Shown piece after piece: positions 53,901 to 60,027 of a stretch of 64,000 nt of DNA (the first letter of the stretch is position 1; every line of letters begins with the position of its first letter). The stretch is from positions 6,882,001-6,946,000 of the forward strand of contig NZ_CP108131.1 in assembly GCF_036203305.1 (NCBI RefSeq), in the 5' to 3' direction. A program made the position numbers and the translations under genes. The notes beneath the pieces were generated by a model, which had not been told where the DNA came from, made no database searches, and worked only from the letters and a program-made list of their open reading frames with translations. Origin of the DNA: Streptomyces sp. NBC_00190. GTDB taxonomy: Bacteria; Actinomycetota; Actinomycetes; Streptomycetales; Streptomycetaceae.

Positions 53901-55458
53901 GACCGCCGAGCGTTTCGTGCCGGATCCGTTCGGTGAGCCGGGCGGGCGGATGTACCGCACGGGTGACCTGGGCCGCTGGCAGTACGACGAGCGGGGTGAG
54001 GGGCGGCTGGAGTTCCTGGGCCGCACCGACGACCAGATCAAGCTGCGCGGTTTCCGTATCGAACCCGCCGAGATCGAGGCGCACTTCACCAGCCGTCCCG
54101 ACATCGCGCAGGCCGCCGTCCTGCTGCGCGAGGACAACCCCGGCGACCAGCGCCTGGTCGCCTACCTCGTCCCCGCCACCGACAGCGACAGCGACGCCGT
54201 CACCGTCCCGGATCCGGCCGAACTGCGCGCGTACGCCGCCGCCCACCTGCCCGCCTACCTCGTCCCCTCCGCCCTGGTCCTCCTCGACACCCTCCCGCTC
54301 ACCCCCAACGGCAAACTCGACCGCCGCGCCCTCCCCGCCCCCAGCACGGCCACCACCCCCACCCGGGCCCCCCGCACCCCCCAGGAAGAAGTCCTCTGCG
54401 GCCTCTTCGCCACCACCCTCGCCGTCGACCACATCGGCATCGACGACAACTTCTTCGACCTCGGCGGCCACTCCCTGCTCGCCGCCCGGCTGACCGCCCG
54501 GGTCCGTGAGGAACTGGGCATCCAGATCGGCCTGCGGGCCCTGTTCGAGACCCCGACCGTGGCCCTGCTGGCCGAACGGATCAACGCCGAGGGCGGCACC
54601 GAAGCCTCCGACGGTCTCGGTCAGTTGCTGCCGCTGCGTACCGGAGGCACCCGTCCGCCGCTGTTCGCCGTGCACCCGGGAGGCGGCCTCGGCTGGTGCT
54701 ACTCCGGGCTGGCCCGCCACCTGGACCGAGACCGGCCGCTGTTCGCACTGCAGGCCCGCGGGCTCGACGGCGAGGGCGAACTGCCGGGCTCCGTACCCGA
54801 GATGGCGGCCGACTACCTGCGGCTGATCCGCGAGGTGCAGCCCGTAGGGCCGTACCACCTGCTCGGCTGGTCCTTCGGCGGCACGGTGGCCCACGAGCTG
54901 GCCCGCCAGCTCCAGGAGGCGGGCGAGGAGGTGGCGCTGCTGGCGATGCTCGACTCGCACCCGACCGGACGCTTCCGGCACGCCGGGCAGCCCAGCGAGG
55001 CGGAGATCCTCTCGCTGGCCCTGGACGGACTCGACCTCGACGAGCTGGGCGCGCTCGCCGCTGATCCGGCGGACGGCGTCGACGGCGAGGACGGCGAGGA
55101 CGGCGCTGACGTCCTGGGTGACGGACTTCCCACCGCCGACGCCGTGCTGGAGCTGCTGCGGGAGCGCGGCAGCGTTCTGGGCGGGCTGGACCCGGCGGCA
55201 CTGGGCCGGCTGGTGAAGGTGACCGCCAACAACCTCGCGCTGGCCCGGGGCGAGCAGCCGGGCCGCTACCGGGGCCCCGTGCTCTTCTTCGAGGCCCTGC
55301 CGGGCCGGGGCGCCGACGGCACCCCGCTGGCCGAGCTGTGGGCCGAGCACATGGACGGCCCGGTGGAGAACCACCCGCTGGACATCCCGCACAGCCGCTT
55401 CACCACCCCGCAGGCCCTGGCGCAGATCGGCCCGGTCCTCGCCGCCCACCTGCGCTGA
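44905..55458 (+). CDS. terminal NRPS (C-A-PCP)x3-TE (modules 6-8)
   Basis: 3517 residues from the GTG at 44905 (GAGGAGAG upstream). Three C-A-PCP modules with carrier Ser1054, Ser2120 and Ser3190 (each LGGHSLL), and a C-terminal type I thioesterase from about 3235 with nucleophile Ser3323 in GWSFGG. All three condensation domains keep HHIxxDxWS. By-eye pockets: module 6 D-S-T-K-I-G-H-V-G, near the Asp signature DLTKVGHIGK; module 7 D-A-Y-W-M-G-G-V-F, near Val DAYWWGGTFK; module 8 D-L-T-K-V-G-E-V-G, near Asn DLTKLGEVGK. The thioesterase should release the chain by hydrolysis or cyclisation. Modules 7 and 8 share nearly identical condensation domains and A-domain C-terminal halves (see repeats). 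No epimerisation domain. An acidic low-complexity insert (repeated GEDGED near 3390-3405) sits in the thioesterase lid. Confidence 0.95.
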   Translation: MSTTQTAAAAAATARRIAELPPEQRARLEARLRERLARRPAAPAGVPRRPEGAPVPLSFTQEQIWLAQQIAPESAAYNVPMAVTCSGPLDAERLARAFRTVITRHEVLRTTFAAGPDGMPVQLVHEEAGFELPVTDLRAVAADEAEARVRARLAEEAHTPFDLAAGPLLRAALLRTGEQEHVLLLTIHHIASDAWSVNVLLAEAATAYRLADGPADAALPPLPVQYGDFAAWQRGRLGGAAHQESLGYWQQRLSGLTDTPPPATATGRPEGGAAAGTHSLELPAEVAAGLRALAVRHRTTLFTVSLAALQVLLHRYGGGPDPVIATPVGGRGRSELEGLIGCFVNTLLLRGDLSGEPTFAELLDRATEATRRDFQHQEVPFEQLAAQLRSSSPDGLARTMLVLDQAAPETAQDGADSGGPVLRPLDAAGPADAKRDLTFTVSETGDTLTLTLVHRTDRYEERSAERLLAHYATLLREVCADPHRPVGRLPLLTAEERTLLLDTWNATALDVPAGTFHGRFAEQAARTPHAVAVVGADGTHHYAELDRLANRLAHHLRALGVGSETPVGICLERGSWTVVALLAVLKAGGCYVPVDPAQPQERMAMMLADTAAPVVITRAALAGRLPSGVRSVAVEELALDAQPDTAPEVAVDPGQAAYVLFTSGSTGRPKGVVVEHRQMLNYHTAVVSALGLEAAGYAMVQPFTFDSCVTVLSSALLGGGTLHMVDADTASDGRLLAAYFAEHAIDYLKISPSHLAALEGPGAENRVLPRRGLILGGEGSTSSFVRELLGRAECEVLNHYGPTETTVGVTTHRPRAQELARTSTVPIGRPLGNVRAYVLDGRGEPVPVGVPGELFIGGAQVTRGYLGRPGLTAERFVPDPTGAPGARMYRTGDLTRRLPDGAVEFLGRLDDQVKIRGFRIELGEVEAALAALEPVAAAAAVVREDRPGDRQLVGYLVPLPGAEIEPSDLRGELAKTLPGYMVPSALVVLDALPLTAHNKLDRRALPAPPRQEAGTGRAARDEREAALCRIFAEVLGAEREPGIDESFFDLGGHSLLAMRLVAAVRAELDAEVGVRDLFEAPTVAALAERLGRALPATAVPPLVRAERPDVLPLSFAQRRLRFLNGMEGEASAYTMPVVLRLAESVDAVALRAALDDVVGRHETLRTVFPETDGRPCQLVLPAAPALVPLDLVETDETGARARIAELSARPFDLAGELPLRAALFTLAPDDHLLVLVLHHIAGDGWSMRPLTHDLTTAYHARTHGDAPDWSPLPVQYADYALWQHRHLGDPDTPGTPLHEQLAHWTARLAGLPEEIALPADHTRPAHPTHRARTHTTHTDSTVHRHLTAHARAHQATLFHAVHAALAVLLTRNGAGTDVPIGTPTAGRTHRDLDQLIGFFVNTLVLRTDTAGNPTHTELLRRTRDVGLAALSHQDLPFERLVEALNPSRTPHRHPLFQTVLTLNNTTAASTEHISQDVEFESAAKFDLSFTVTEHHTADGVPGGLTVTVEYAADLFEPVTIARLADQFQRILTTAAEHPDTPLHDIDLLGGTGRTELAGLSTGAVHPLPAAALPELFAAQVARTPDATAVVCDTSTLSYAQLDAVTDRLARHLVALGAGAERRVAMLQQRSAELVVSTLAVVRAGSAYVPLSESWPDERMALVMADTGAELLLVDAATRDLPFVRARAAAGVRVVDVSAPLPDAPARPVPAVQPDRLAYVMYTSGSTGTPKGVAVTHADVAALAADRWWQRDGHHERVLFHSPQAFDAATYELWVPLLSGGQVVVAPAGDLDAERIGRLIAEHRVTALWLTAGLFRLLAEDAPQSLAGVREVMTGGDVVPAAAVRRVLAVHPGLRVVDGYGPTETTVFATRHSITAGDALGSTVPIGRPLDNMRVEVLDAALRQVPPGVPGELFIAGAGLARGYLGRPALTAERFVPDPFGEPGGRMYRTGDLGRWQYDERGEGRLEFLGRTDDQIKLRGFRIEPAEIEAHFTSRPDIAQAAVLLREDNPGDQRLVAYLVPATDSDSDAVTVPDPAELRAYAAAHLPAYLVPSALVLLDTLPLTPNGKLDRRALPAPSTATTPTRAPRTPQEEVLCGLFATTLAVDHIGIDESFFDLGGHSLLAMRLVAAVRAELDAEVGVRDLFEAPTVAALAERLGRALPATAVPPLVRTEPRPARIPLSYAQARLWFLNRMEETERASYNIPVVLPLTQSVDAVALRAALDDVVGRHETLRTVFPETDGRPCQLVLPAAPALVPLDLVETDETGARARIAELSARPFDLAGELPLRAALFTLAPDDHLLVLVLHHIAGDGWSMRPLTHDLTTAYHARTHGDAPDWSPLPVQYADYALWQHRHLGDPDTPGTPLHEQLAHWTARLAGLPEEIALPADHTRPAHPTHRARTHTTHTDSTVHRHLTAHARAHQATLFHAVHAALAVLLTRNGAGTDVPIGTPTAGRTHRDLDQLIGFFVNTLVLRTDTAGNPTHTELLRRTRDVGLAALSHQDLPFERLVEALNPSRTPHRHPLFQTILTFNSTTAAGAEAAATDIESESAAKFDLSFTVTEHHTADGVPGGLTVTVEYAADLFEPVTIARLADQFQRILTTAAEHPDTPLHDIDLLAEHERKALFTDWNGPSRALPGRTLPELFAAQVARTPDATAVVCDTGSLSYTQLDTAANRLARHLVAQGAGPEHFVALAVPRSVETLVAVLAVLKSGAAYLPVDLTHPGERIAYTLADARPLCVLTTVEAAAQLPVTEHPHLLLDAPDTAAALAALPAHDLTDDDRSAPLSLRNPAYVIYTSGSTGRPKGVVVEHHSLDAYLAWAREAYGSVAGRALVHSPVSFDLTVTGLFAPLTSGGTVQLIELDDQAPTAGEFDRPSFVKATPSHLALLTALPERFSPSEQLVLGGESLMGEVLDEWRRRHPGATVINEYGPTETTVGCTEFRIGPGDTAPSGVITIGRPIWNTRMYVLDEALRALPVGVGGELFIAGDLVTRGYLGRPALTAERFVPDPFGEPGGRMYRTGDLGRWQYDERGEGRLEFLGRTDDQIKLRGFRIEPAEIEAHFTSRPDIAQAAVLLREDNPGDQRLVAYLVPATDSDSDAVTVPDPAELRAYAAAHLPAYLVPSALVLLDTLPLTPNGKLDRRALPAPSTATTPTRAPRTPQEEVLCGLFATTLAVDHIGIDDNFFDLGGHSLLAARLTARVREELGIQIGLRALFETPTVALLAERINAEGGTEASDGLGQLLPLRTGGTRPPLFAVHPGGGLGWCYSGLARHLDRDRPLFALQARGLDGEGELPGSVPEMAADYLRLIREVQPVGPYHLLGWSFGGTVAHELARQLQEAGEEVALLAMLDSHPTGRFRHAGQPSEAEILSLALDGLDLDELGALAADPADGVDGEDGEDGADVLGDGLPTADAVLELLRERGSVLGGLDPAALGRLVKVTANNLALARGEQPGRYRGPVLFFEALPGRGADGTPLAELWAEHMDGPVENHPLDIPHSRFTTPQALAQIGPVLAAHLR
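48335..49540 (+). repeat. condensation-domain repeat, copy 1 (module 7)
   Basis: This stretch recurs at 51539-52744 with a constant offset of 3204 bp. 48335-49278 appears base-identical wherever compared. A roughly 65-bp divergent patch follows (about 49279-49345), and identity resumes to about 49540. It encodes most of the module 7 condensation domain. The PCP region just before it (about 48060-48215) is also nearly identical to 51264-51415. Confidence 0.85.
50671..51235 (+). repeat. A-domain C-terminal/PCP repeat, copy 1 (module 7)
   Basis: About 565 bp recurring at 53881-54445 (offset 3210) with only a few silent differences seen (for example near 50733 and 50816). It spans from the GYLGRP segment of the adenylation domain, through the A7-A10 subdomain, to the beginning of the carrier domain. 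Confidence 0.85.
51539..52744 (+). repeat. condensation-domain repeat, copy 2 (module 8)
   Basis: Second copy of the 48335-49540 block, encoding the module 8 condensation domain. The near-perfect nucleotide identity, including silent positions, implies recent duplication or ongoing gene conversion. Confidence 0.85.
53881..54445 (+). repeat. A-domain C-terminal/PCP repeat, copy 2 (module 8)
   Basis: Second copy of the 50671-51235 block. The substrate-binding cores upstream of the two copies are different, so the duplicated modules have exchanged only the pocket-bearing part. Confidence 0.85.
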
Positions 55459-55470
55459 CCGGGTTCACGG

Positions 55471-55509
55471 GGGGTGGTGCGCCCGACCTGGCGCCGGACG
55501 CACCACCCC
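55471..55509. terminator. hairpin after the terminal NRPS gene
   Basis: GGGGTGGTGCG (55471-55481) pairs with CGCACCACCCC (55499-55509) over 17 bases, 12 bases after the NRPS stop. It probably ends or attenuates the long NRPS operon before the exporter gene. Confidence 0.6.
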
Positions 55510-55567
55510 GCCCCGCCCCCGTCCCGTGCCTCCCCGTCCCGCCGCAGCCTCCGAACGGAGCCGCCCC

Positions 55568-55609
55568 ATGCCCCTGTCCCTCGCCCCGCCCCCCGTGGGC
55601 CTGCCATGA
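55568..55609 (+). CDS. 13-codon leader peptide ORF coupled to the MFS exporter
   Basis: ATG at 55568 is preceded by GGAG (55557-55560) at ideal spacing and encodes MPLSLAPPPVGLP. Its TGA (55607-55609) overlaps the exporter's ATG (55606) as ATGA. The exporter itself has no separate good ribosome site except within this ORF. The arrangement, including a run of Pro codons (PPP), suggests translational coupling or ribosome-stalling control of the exporter. Expression of so small an ORF is unproven. Confidence 0.5.
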   Translation: MPLSLAPPPVGLP

Positions 55610-56964
55610 CCACCTTCGTGCTCGTCTGGGTCGGCCGGCTGGTCACCGCACTCGGATCCAGCATCTCCGGCTTCGCCCTCGGCCTGTGGATCTACCAACA
55701 GACCGGCTCCGTCACCCAGTTCGCCACCGGTCTGCTGCTCGGCTTCGCTCCGGGCATGCTGGCCGCCCCGGTCGCCGGGGTCCTGGTGGACCGCTACCGG
55801 CGCCGCACCGTGCTGCTCTGCGCGGACGCGGCGGCCATGCTCGCGGCCGTGGCCATGGCCGCCTCCCAGGCGACCGGGCACCTGGCCGTCTGGCAGGTGT
55901 ACGCGGTCATCATCGTGGAGTCCTGTTGCGCGGCCTTCCAGTGGCCGGCGCTCGCCGCCGCCGTCACGGGCATGGTCGGGCCCGAACAACGCGGCCGGGC
56001 CAGCGCGATGACCCAGACCGCCCTGGCCGGGGCCCAGTTGCTCGGTCCGATGCTCGCCGCCGTCCTGCTCGGCGCGGGTGGGCTGCGCGCCGTCCTGCTG
56101 GTCGACGTCGTCTCGTTCGGGCTGGGGCTGCTCACCCTGCTGCTCGCCCGTTTCCCCGAGTCGACCGGCCGCCCGGAGCACACCGGCAGCCCCCGGGAAC
56201 GCCCGGGCTGGCGGGCCGAGCTGACCGAAGGCCGACGGCTGCTCACCGGACAGCCCGGACTGAAACACCTGCTCCGCCTGGTCACCGTCCTCAACGCGGC
56301 CGAGGCCACCGCCACGGCCTTGCTGCTGCCCCTGGTCCTGGCCGCCACCCCCGAGGCCGAGCAGAACGCCGCGGTGGCCATGGTCAGCACCGCCGGGGGG
56401 CTCGGCCTGGCGATCAGCAGTGTCGCCATGTCCATCTGGTCCACCCCGCGCCGCCCGTTGCCCTGGGTCACCGCGGCCACCGTGCTCAGCGGGGTCGCGG
56501 TCCTGCTGGCCGGGTTCTTCCCGCGCCCGGGCCTCCTGGCCGTGGCCGCCTTCACGTTCTTCCTCGGCCTGCCGGTGGTCACCAGCTGCGCCCAAGTGCT
56601 CTGGCAGTCCGCGGTGGCCGCCGAGGCCCAGGGCCGGGTCTTCGCCCTGCGCCGCATGTTCACCCAGGGCGGCACCCTGCTCGGCTACCTGCTGGCCGGA
56701 CCGCTCGCCTCGCAGGTCCTGAGCCCGCTGGTGGACCCCGGCGGGCCGTTCGCCGCCACCGTGGGCCGACTCCTCGGCACGGCCCGCGACCGCGGCAGTG
56801 CCCTGCTGCTCTGCTGCACCGGTCTGATCCTGGCTGCCACCGCCGTGGCCGGGCGCCGTCACACCATCACCGCGCTGCCCCCACCGCCCGCCGAGATCCC
56901 GTCACCCGTCGAACGGGAGAGCGTGCCGAACGCGGCCGGGCCCCCTGTCACAACGGGCCCCTGA
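55606..56964 (+). CDS. MFS-type exporter
   Basis: 452 residues from the ATG at 55606, which makes residue 1 coincide with the first membrane segment (TTFVLVWVGRLVTALGSSISG). Hydropathy by eye shows about 11-12 hydrophobic segments with the loop 2-3 motif LVDRYRRRT, typical of the MFS (antiporter motif A: GxLxDRxxRR), and a central cytoplasmic loop near residues 185-215. Closest in look to the MFS_3/enterobactin exporter-like group of actinobacterial multidrug exporters. It lies immediately downstream of the terminal NRPS gene and is the likely export or self-resistance pump for the lipopeptide. Translation appears coupled to the 13-codon leader ORF. Confidence 0.88.
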   Translation: MTTFVLVWVGRLVTALGSSISGFALGLWIYQQTGSVTQFATGLLLGFAPGMLAAPVAGVLVDRYRRRTVLLCADAAAMLAAVAMAASQATGHLAVWQVYAVIIVESCCAAFQWPALAAAVTGMVGPEQRGRASAMTQTALAGAQLLGPMLAAVLLGAGGLRAVLLVDVVSFGLGLLTLLLARFPESTGRPEHTGSPRERPGWRAELTEGRRLLTGQPGLKHLLRLVTVLNAAEATATALLLPLVLAATPEAEQNAAVAMVSTAGGLGLAISSVAMSIWSTPRRPLPWVTAATVLSGVAVLLAGFFPRPGLLAVAAFTFFLGLPVVTSCAQVLWQSAVAAEAQGRVFALRRMFTQGGTLLGYLLAGPLASQVLSPLVDPGGPFAATVGRLLGTARDRGSALLLCCTGLILAATAVAGRRHTITALPPPPAEIPSPVERESVPNAAGPPVTTGP

Positions 56965-57086
56965 ACAGGTACCTGACGAACACCTCGGCCGAACCGTCAT
57001 CCGGTCGGCGCAACCTGCATACCCTCGAAGGCGATCGACCTGCCCCGATCGGGCCGCGCCGCCCCCTCCACCGATCCGGAGTCAAT

Positions 57087-58046
57087 GTGATCTTCCGCCC
57101 CACCGCAGCGTCCGACCTCGGCCGCTTCCTCCCGCTCATCGTCACCGACGCGGCCGGCGGGATGACGGCCGACACGTACACGGCCCGGCTCTCCGCCGGT
57201 GAGTACCGCCCCGACTGGACCTGGATCGCCGAAGACGCCTCCGGCGGCTCGCCGCTCGCCCTCGCCGTCTGGTGGGGTGACCCGGACGAGGACCTGCCCG
57301 GCGCCCTCGACGGCGTGTTCGTCCACGAATCGGTCCGGTCCGCCGCCGAACGCACCACCGTGGCAGCCGGGTTGCTGGCCGCCGCCCACGCGGCCTACGT
57401 CGGGGCAGGCGCGAGCGCCGCGCCCGAGTACCACCTCTCCCTCCCCGGTGACTGGCACGACCGGCCCGACACGGTCGCGGCCGTGGCCTGGCGGCAGGAG
57501 GCGGCCCGGCGCGCAGGTCTCCCGGTGACCGTGGAACGGCTGCGCTACGAGTGGACACCACGGACCGGTCTCCCGGAGCCCACCGGGCGTCTGCTCTTCG
57601 CCGCCGAGCCCGACGACGAGGTCTTCGTCGGCCTGTTCCGCCGGGTCCTGACGGACAGCCTCGACACGGCCTCCCGGAAGGAGGCCGAGAGCATCGGCCC
57701 CGAGGCCCAGGCCCGCGAGGACGTCGCGTTCTACCGCGACACCATGCCGGGGGACCGGTCCTGGTGGCGGGTCGCCCGGACACCCGACGGCGAGCCCGTC
57801 GGCTTCGGCCTCCCCTCCCGCAACCACGCCTTCCCCGTGGTCGGATACCTGGGCGTGCTGCCGGAACACCGGGGCTGTGGATACGCGGACGAGATCCTGG
57901 CCGAGATCACCCGGATCCTGGTGTCCGAAACCGATCCGGAGAAGGTCCGCGCCGACACCGACCTGACGAACACACCGATGGCCGCGGCCTTCGAACGCGT
58001 GGGGTACCGCAACGACGCCCGCCGCCTGGTGTTGTCCGCCCACTGA
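57087..58046 (+). CDS. GNAT-family N-acetyltransferase
   Basis: 319 residues from the GTG at 57087 (GGAG five bases upstream). The C-terminal half carries the acetyl-CoA loop motif LGVLPEHRGCGYADEIL and a final ADTDLTNTPMAAAFERVGY block typical of GNAT enzymes. The N-terminal half (IFRPTAASDLGRFLPLI, then TWIAED) looks like a degenerate second GNAT repeat, as in tandem-GNAT proteins of about 300-330 residues. It may be a peripheral cluster gene (antibiotic or peptide N-acetylation) or unrelated; nothing in the sequence decides. Roughly 120 bp separate it from the exporter. Confidence 0.8.
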   Translation: MIFRPTAASDLGRFLPLIVTDAAGGMTADTYTARLSAGEYRPDWTWIAEDASGGSPLALAVWWGDPDEDLPGALDGVFVHESVRSAAERTTVAAGLLAAAHAAYVGAGASAAPEYHLSLPGDWHDRPDTVAAVAWRQEAARRAGLPVTVERLRYEWTPRTGLPEPTGRLLFAAEPDDEVFVGLFRRVLTDSLDTASRKEAESIGPEAQAREDVAFYRDTMPGDRSWWRVARTPDGEPVGFGLPSRNHAFPVVGYLGVLPEHRGCGYADEILAEITRILVSETDPEKVRADTDLTNTPMAAAFERVGYRNDARRLVLSAH

Positions 58047-58166
58047 GTGCGCCGGGCCGGGCCATGGCCACGTGGGCGGGCGGGCGAGATCGTGCGTCTA
58101 TCCGGCGAATATCCACCCTCGCTTCCATGGGCCCCACGAAGAACCCGTGGAGAGGGACGACCGAAC

Positions 58167-59042
58167 ATGAGCACCGAAGAGTTGACCGCCGCTTCGACCG
58201 AGGCCGAGGCCCGGGCCGCGTTCCTGTCCCGGGTCGGCGGCCCGGCTCTCGGTGCACGTACGTTGCTGGACCGGGCGGCGGAGCTGCTGCCCGGTGTGGT
58301 CGACGCCGCCTCGGACGTCGAAACGGCACTCACCGAGCTCGCGGCCCACGCGGCGATACGCCCGGTATCCGCCGCACCCGCCACAGCCGGGGCCTGGGGC
58401 CTCGACCTCGCCACGGGCGCGCTGCGCCGGGTGCCCGTCCCCGCGTCGGGCTCCCCGGTGGGCGTAGCGGCGGGCCTGACCTGGGTGAGCGCCCTCGAAT
58501 CGGGGCTCGCCCAGCACTGCGAGGCCCTCCTCGCCGGCCGCCTCAGGGCGCCCGGGACCCGTGTGCCCAGGCTGAGCCTGGCAGGGGAGGGCCACGCCGT
58601 CCCCGACGCGCTGCTGCGCGCCCTGCGGTCCGAGGACGAGCACGTCGCGCATGACCTGTCCGGTCTGCTCTCCCTGCCCGCCTGCGCCGTCGCGCTCGCC
58701 CCGCGCGCGGAACCGGAGCCGGAGCGTGCCCCGGGCCCGGAGCGGGACACGGTCGTCGCCACGGGCGCGACCCTGGCCGAGGCCGCCCGTACTGCCGTGG
58801 AGCGCACCCTGTCCCGTCGACGCGCCCGCGCGGCCGGACGCCCCGTCCCGCAGCTGTTCCCCGCCATCGGCCGGGAACAGGAGTCCGATGCTCCCCGGCC
58901 GCTCCCCTGCGCCCAGTGGTCCCACCCCCTGGACGCCCTGCACTCCCAGGGCCACAGCCCGGTGGCGGTGCTGCTGGACCACGACGCCGGGGTGAGCGCG
59001 GTGCTGCCGTACCTGGTGCGCATCGTGCTGTCGCCGACGTAG
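58167..59042 (+). CDS. YcaO-related protein, short or incomplete
   Basis: 291 residues from the ATG at 58167, with GAGAGGGA upstream. An N-terminal helical part (LTAASTEAEARAAFLSRVG) is followed by GLDLATGALRRVPV, then a GVAAGLTWVSALESGLAQHCEALL helix and, near the end, SHPLDALHSQGHSPVAVLLDHD and YLVRIVLS. The last two resemble pieces of YcaO-type cyclodehydratase-associated proteins in azole-peptide loci. YcaO proteins are normally larger (400-700 residues) with conserved ATP-binding Glu clusters not seen here. It may be a leader-binding or degenerate homologue. No precursor peptide or dehydrogenase partner is visible. Functional assignment is weak. Confidence 0.4.
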   Translation: MSTEELTAASTEAEARAAFLSRVGGPALGARTLLDRAAELLPGVVDAASDVETALTELAAHAAIRPVSAAPATAGAWGLDLATGALRRVPVPASGSPVGVAAGLTWVSALESGLAQHCEALLAGRLRAPGTRVPRLSLAGEGHAVPDALLRALRSEDEHVAHDLSGLLSLPACAVALAPRAEPEPERAPGPERDTVVATGATLAEAARTAVERTLSRRRARAAGRPVPQLFPAIGREQESDAPRPLPCAQWSHPLDALHSQGHSPVAVLLDHDAGVSAVLPYLVRIVLSPT

Positions 59043-59585
59043 CCGCCGGGACGCAAGAGGAAGCGCTGGGTCACCGTGAAGGGCACGTGCTCGTGTCGAA
59101 CCCCGGGCTACGAACTCAAGTGGGAACGTGTGACCCCACCGGTCTCCGCAACTCCGGACGACCTGCACCTGGACCTGTCCGAAGAGGAGCCCGACGGCTC
59201 GTCACCCAGGTCACCACGCCCTCGAGCGTGGAAGGCACAGGGGACGCGGGAGGCTGAGGGGGCCGGGTGGTGCTCGTGGTCGCGAACCAGGCGCAGCTCG
59301 GATGCTCATGCATGCCTGAAGGCGTAATCTGGATTTGTCGGCTGCTGGAGACCCGAAGCGTCAGACGAATGCAGTGTACTTGACTGCAATTCAGCACGCG
59401 TGAAGTCCGTTGTTTATTGCGTGAAGAGCGTCTATGGCAGTGGCGACGGGGGAGCTGCACCGAAGTTCTGGCTCCAGGGCATGTGGATGCGAGTCGGGCC
59501 CTCGGCTGTTCGCCGGACGGACCTTGCTAATTGATGCGTAAAGCAGTCTGTGTTAAATGAAACTGCGCCCGTGGAGGTGCTGAAC
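59043..59585. other. intergenic gap, 543 bp, lower GC in its right half
   Basis: A GTG-started open stretch at 59076-59327 (beginning KGTCSCRTPGYELKWERV, then an acidic DLHLDLSEEEPDG segment) looks protein-like for its first 45 codons and may be a small gene or remnant, but has no family match. The 59330-59580 part is noticeably AT-richer than the cluster and probably holds the promoter of the peptidoglycan-binding protein gene. Confidence 0.35.
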
Positions 59586-59990
59586 ATGCGACGCTTGCTC
59601 ACTACTGTGGCCCTAGTGGTCCCTCTCGCCTTTGCAGGAGGCACGGCCGTCGCGGTACCTGAGAGCGCCCCTTCTGCGACCAGTTCGGCGATCGAAGCAG
59701 AGTCGAATCATGGGGCGACGACGAAAGCGGCGGACGTCTGCAACTACACCATCCGTCGTCCCACACTCAAGATCGGCTCCTCGGGACGTGCAGTCCAACA
59801 AGCCCAGTGCTATCTGAACAGGGCCATGAGCGGCGCAGACCTGGCCGAAGACGGAAATTTCGGCCCGGTCACCAACGCGGCGACGAGGCGGTTCCAGGCT
59901 TGCGCCGGCATTACCGTGGACGGACTCATAGGGGCTCAGACATGGTCGTCCCTTGTTTTCTGGGCCAACGGGCCAGATTTCGTTTGCTGA
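59586..59990 (+). CDS. secreted peptidoglycan-binding domain protein
   Basis: 134 residues from the ATG at 59586 (GGAGGTG upstream). Residues 1-24 are a signal peptide (MRRLLTTVALVVPLAFAGGTAVA). Residues about 58-125 form a PG_binding_1 domain: TLKIGSSGRAVQQAQCYLN, then LAEDGNFGPVTNAATRRFQ and ITVDGLIGAQTWSSL, the standard three-helix repeat with DGxFGPxT. No catalytic domain is attached. Codon usage is less GC-biased than in the NRPS genes (for example CTA, TTG, AAT codons), hinting at a different history. Likely extracellular, binding cell wall. It faces the Imm21-like gene across a 37-bp gap. Confidence 0.85.
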   Translation: MRRLLTTVALVVPLAFAGGTAVAVPESAPSATSSAIEAESNHGATTKAADVCNYTIRRPTLKIGSSGRAVQQAQCYLNRAMSGADLAEDGNFGPVTNAATRRFQACAGITVDGLIGAQTWSSLVFWANGPDFVC

Positions 59991-60027
59991 TCGCCGGCGT
60001 GACGCAATCTGGAACATAAAAGGCACT

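Noticed and set aside
19902..55458. Epimerisation domains for D-residues
   Set aside because: Every HHxxxD-bearing block is followed by an A domain; no stand-alone E-type domain lies between a PCP and the next C domain or gene end.
55474..55605. N-terminal extension of the MFS protein from 55474
   Set aside because: The extra 44 codons are Pro/Arg-rich and overlap the operon terminator hairpin; starting at 55606 puts the first membrane helix at the N-terminus.
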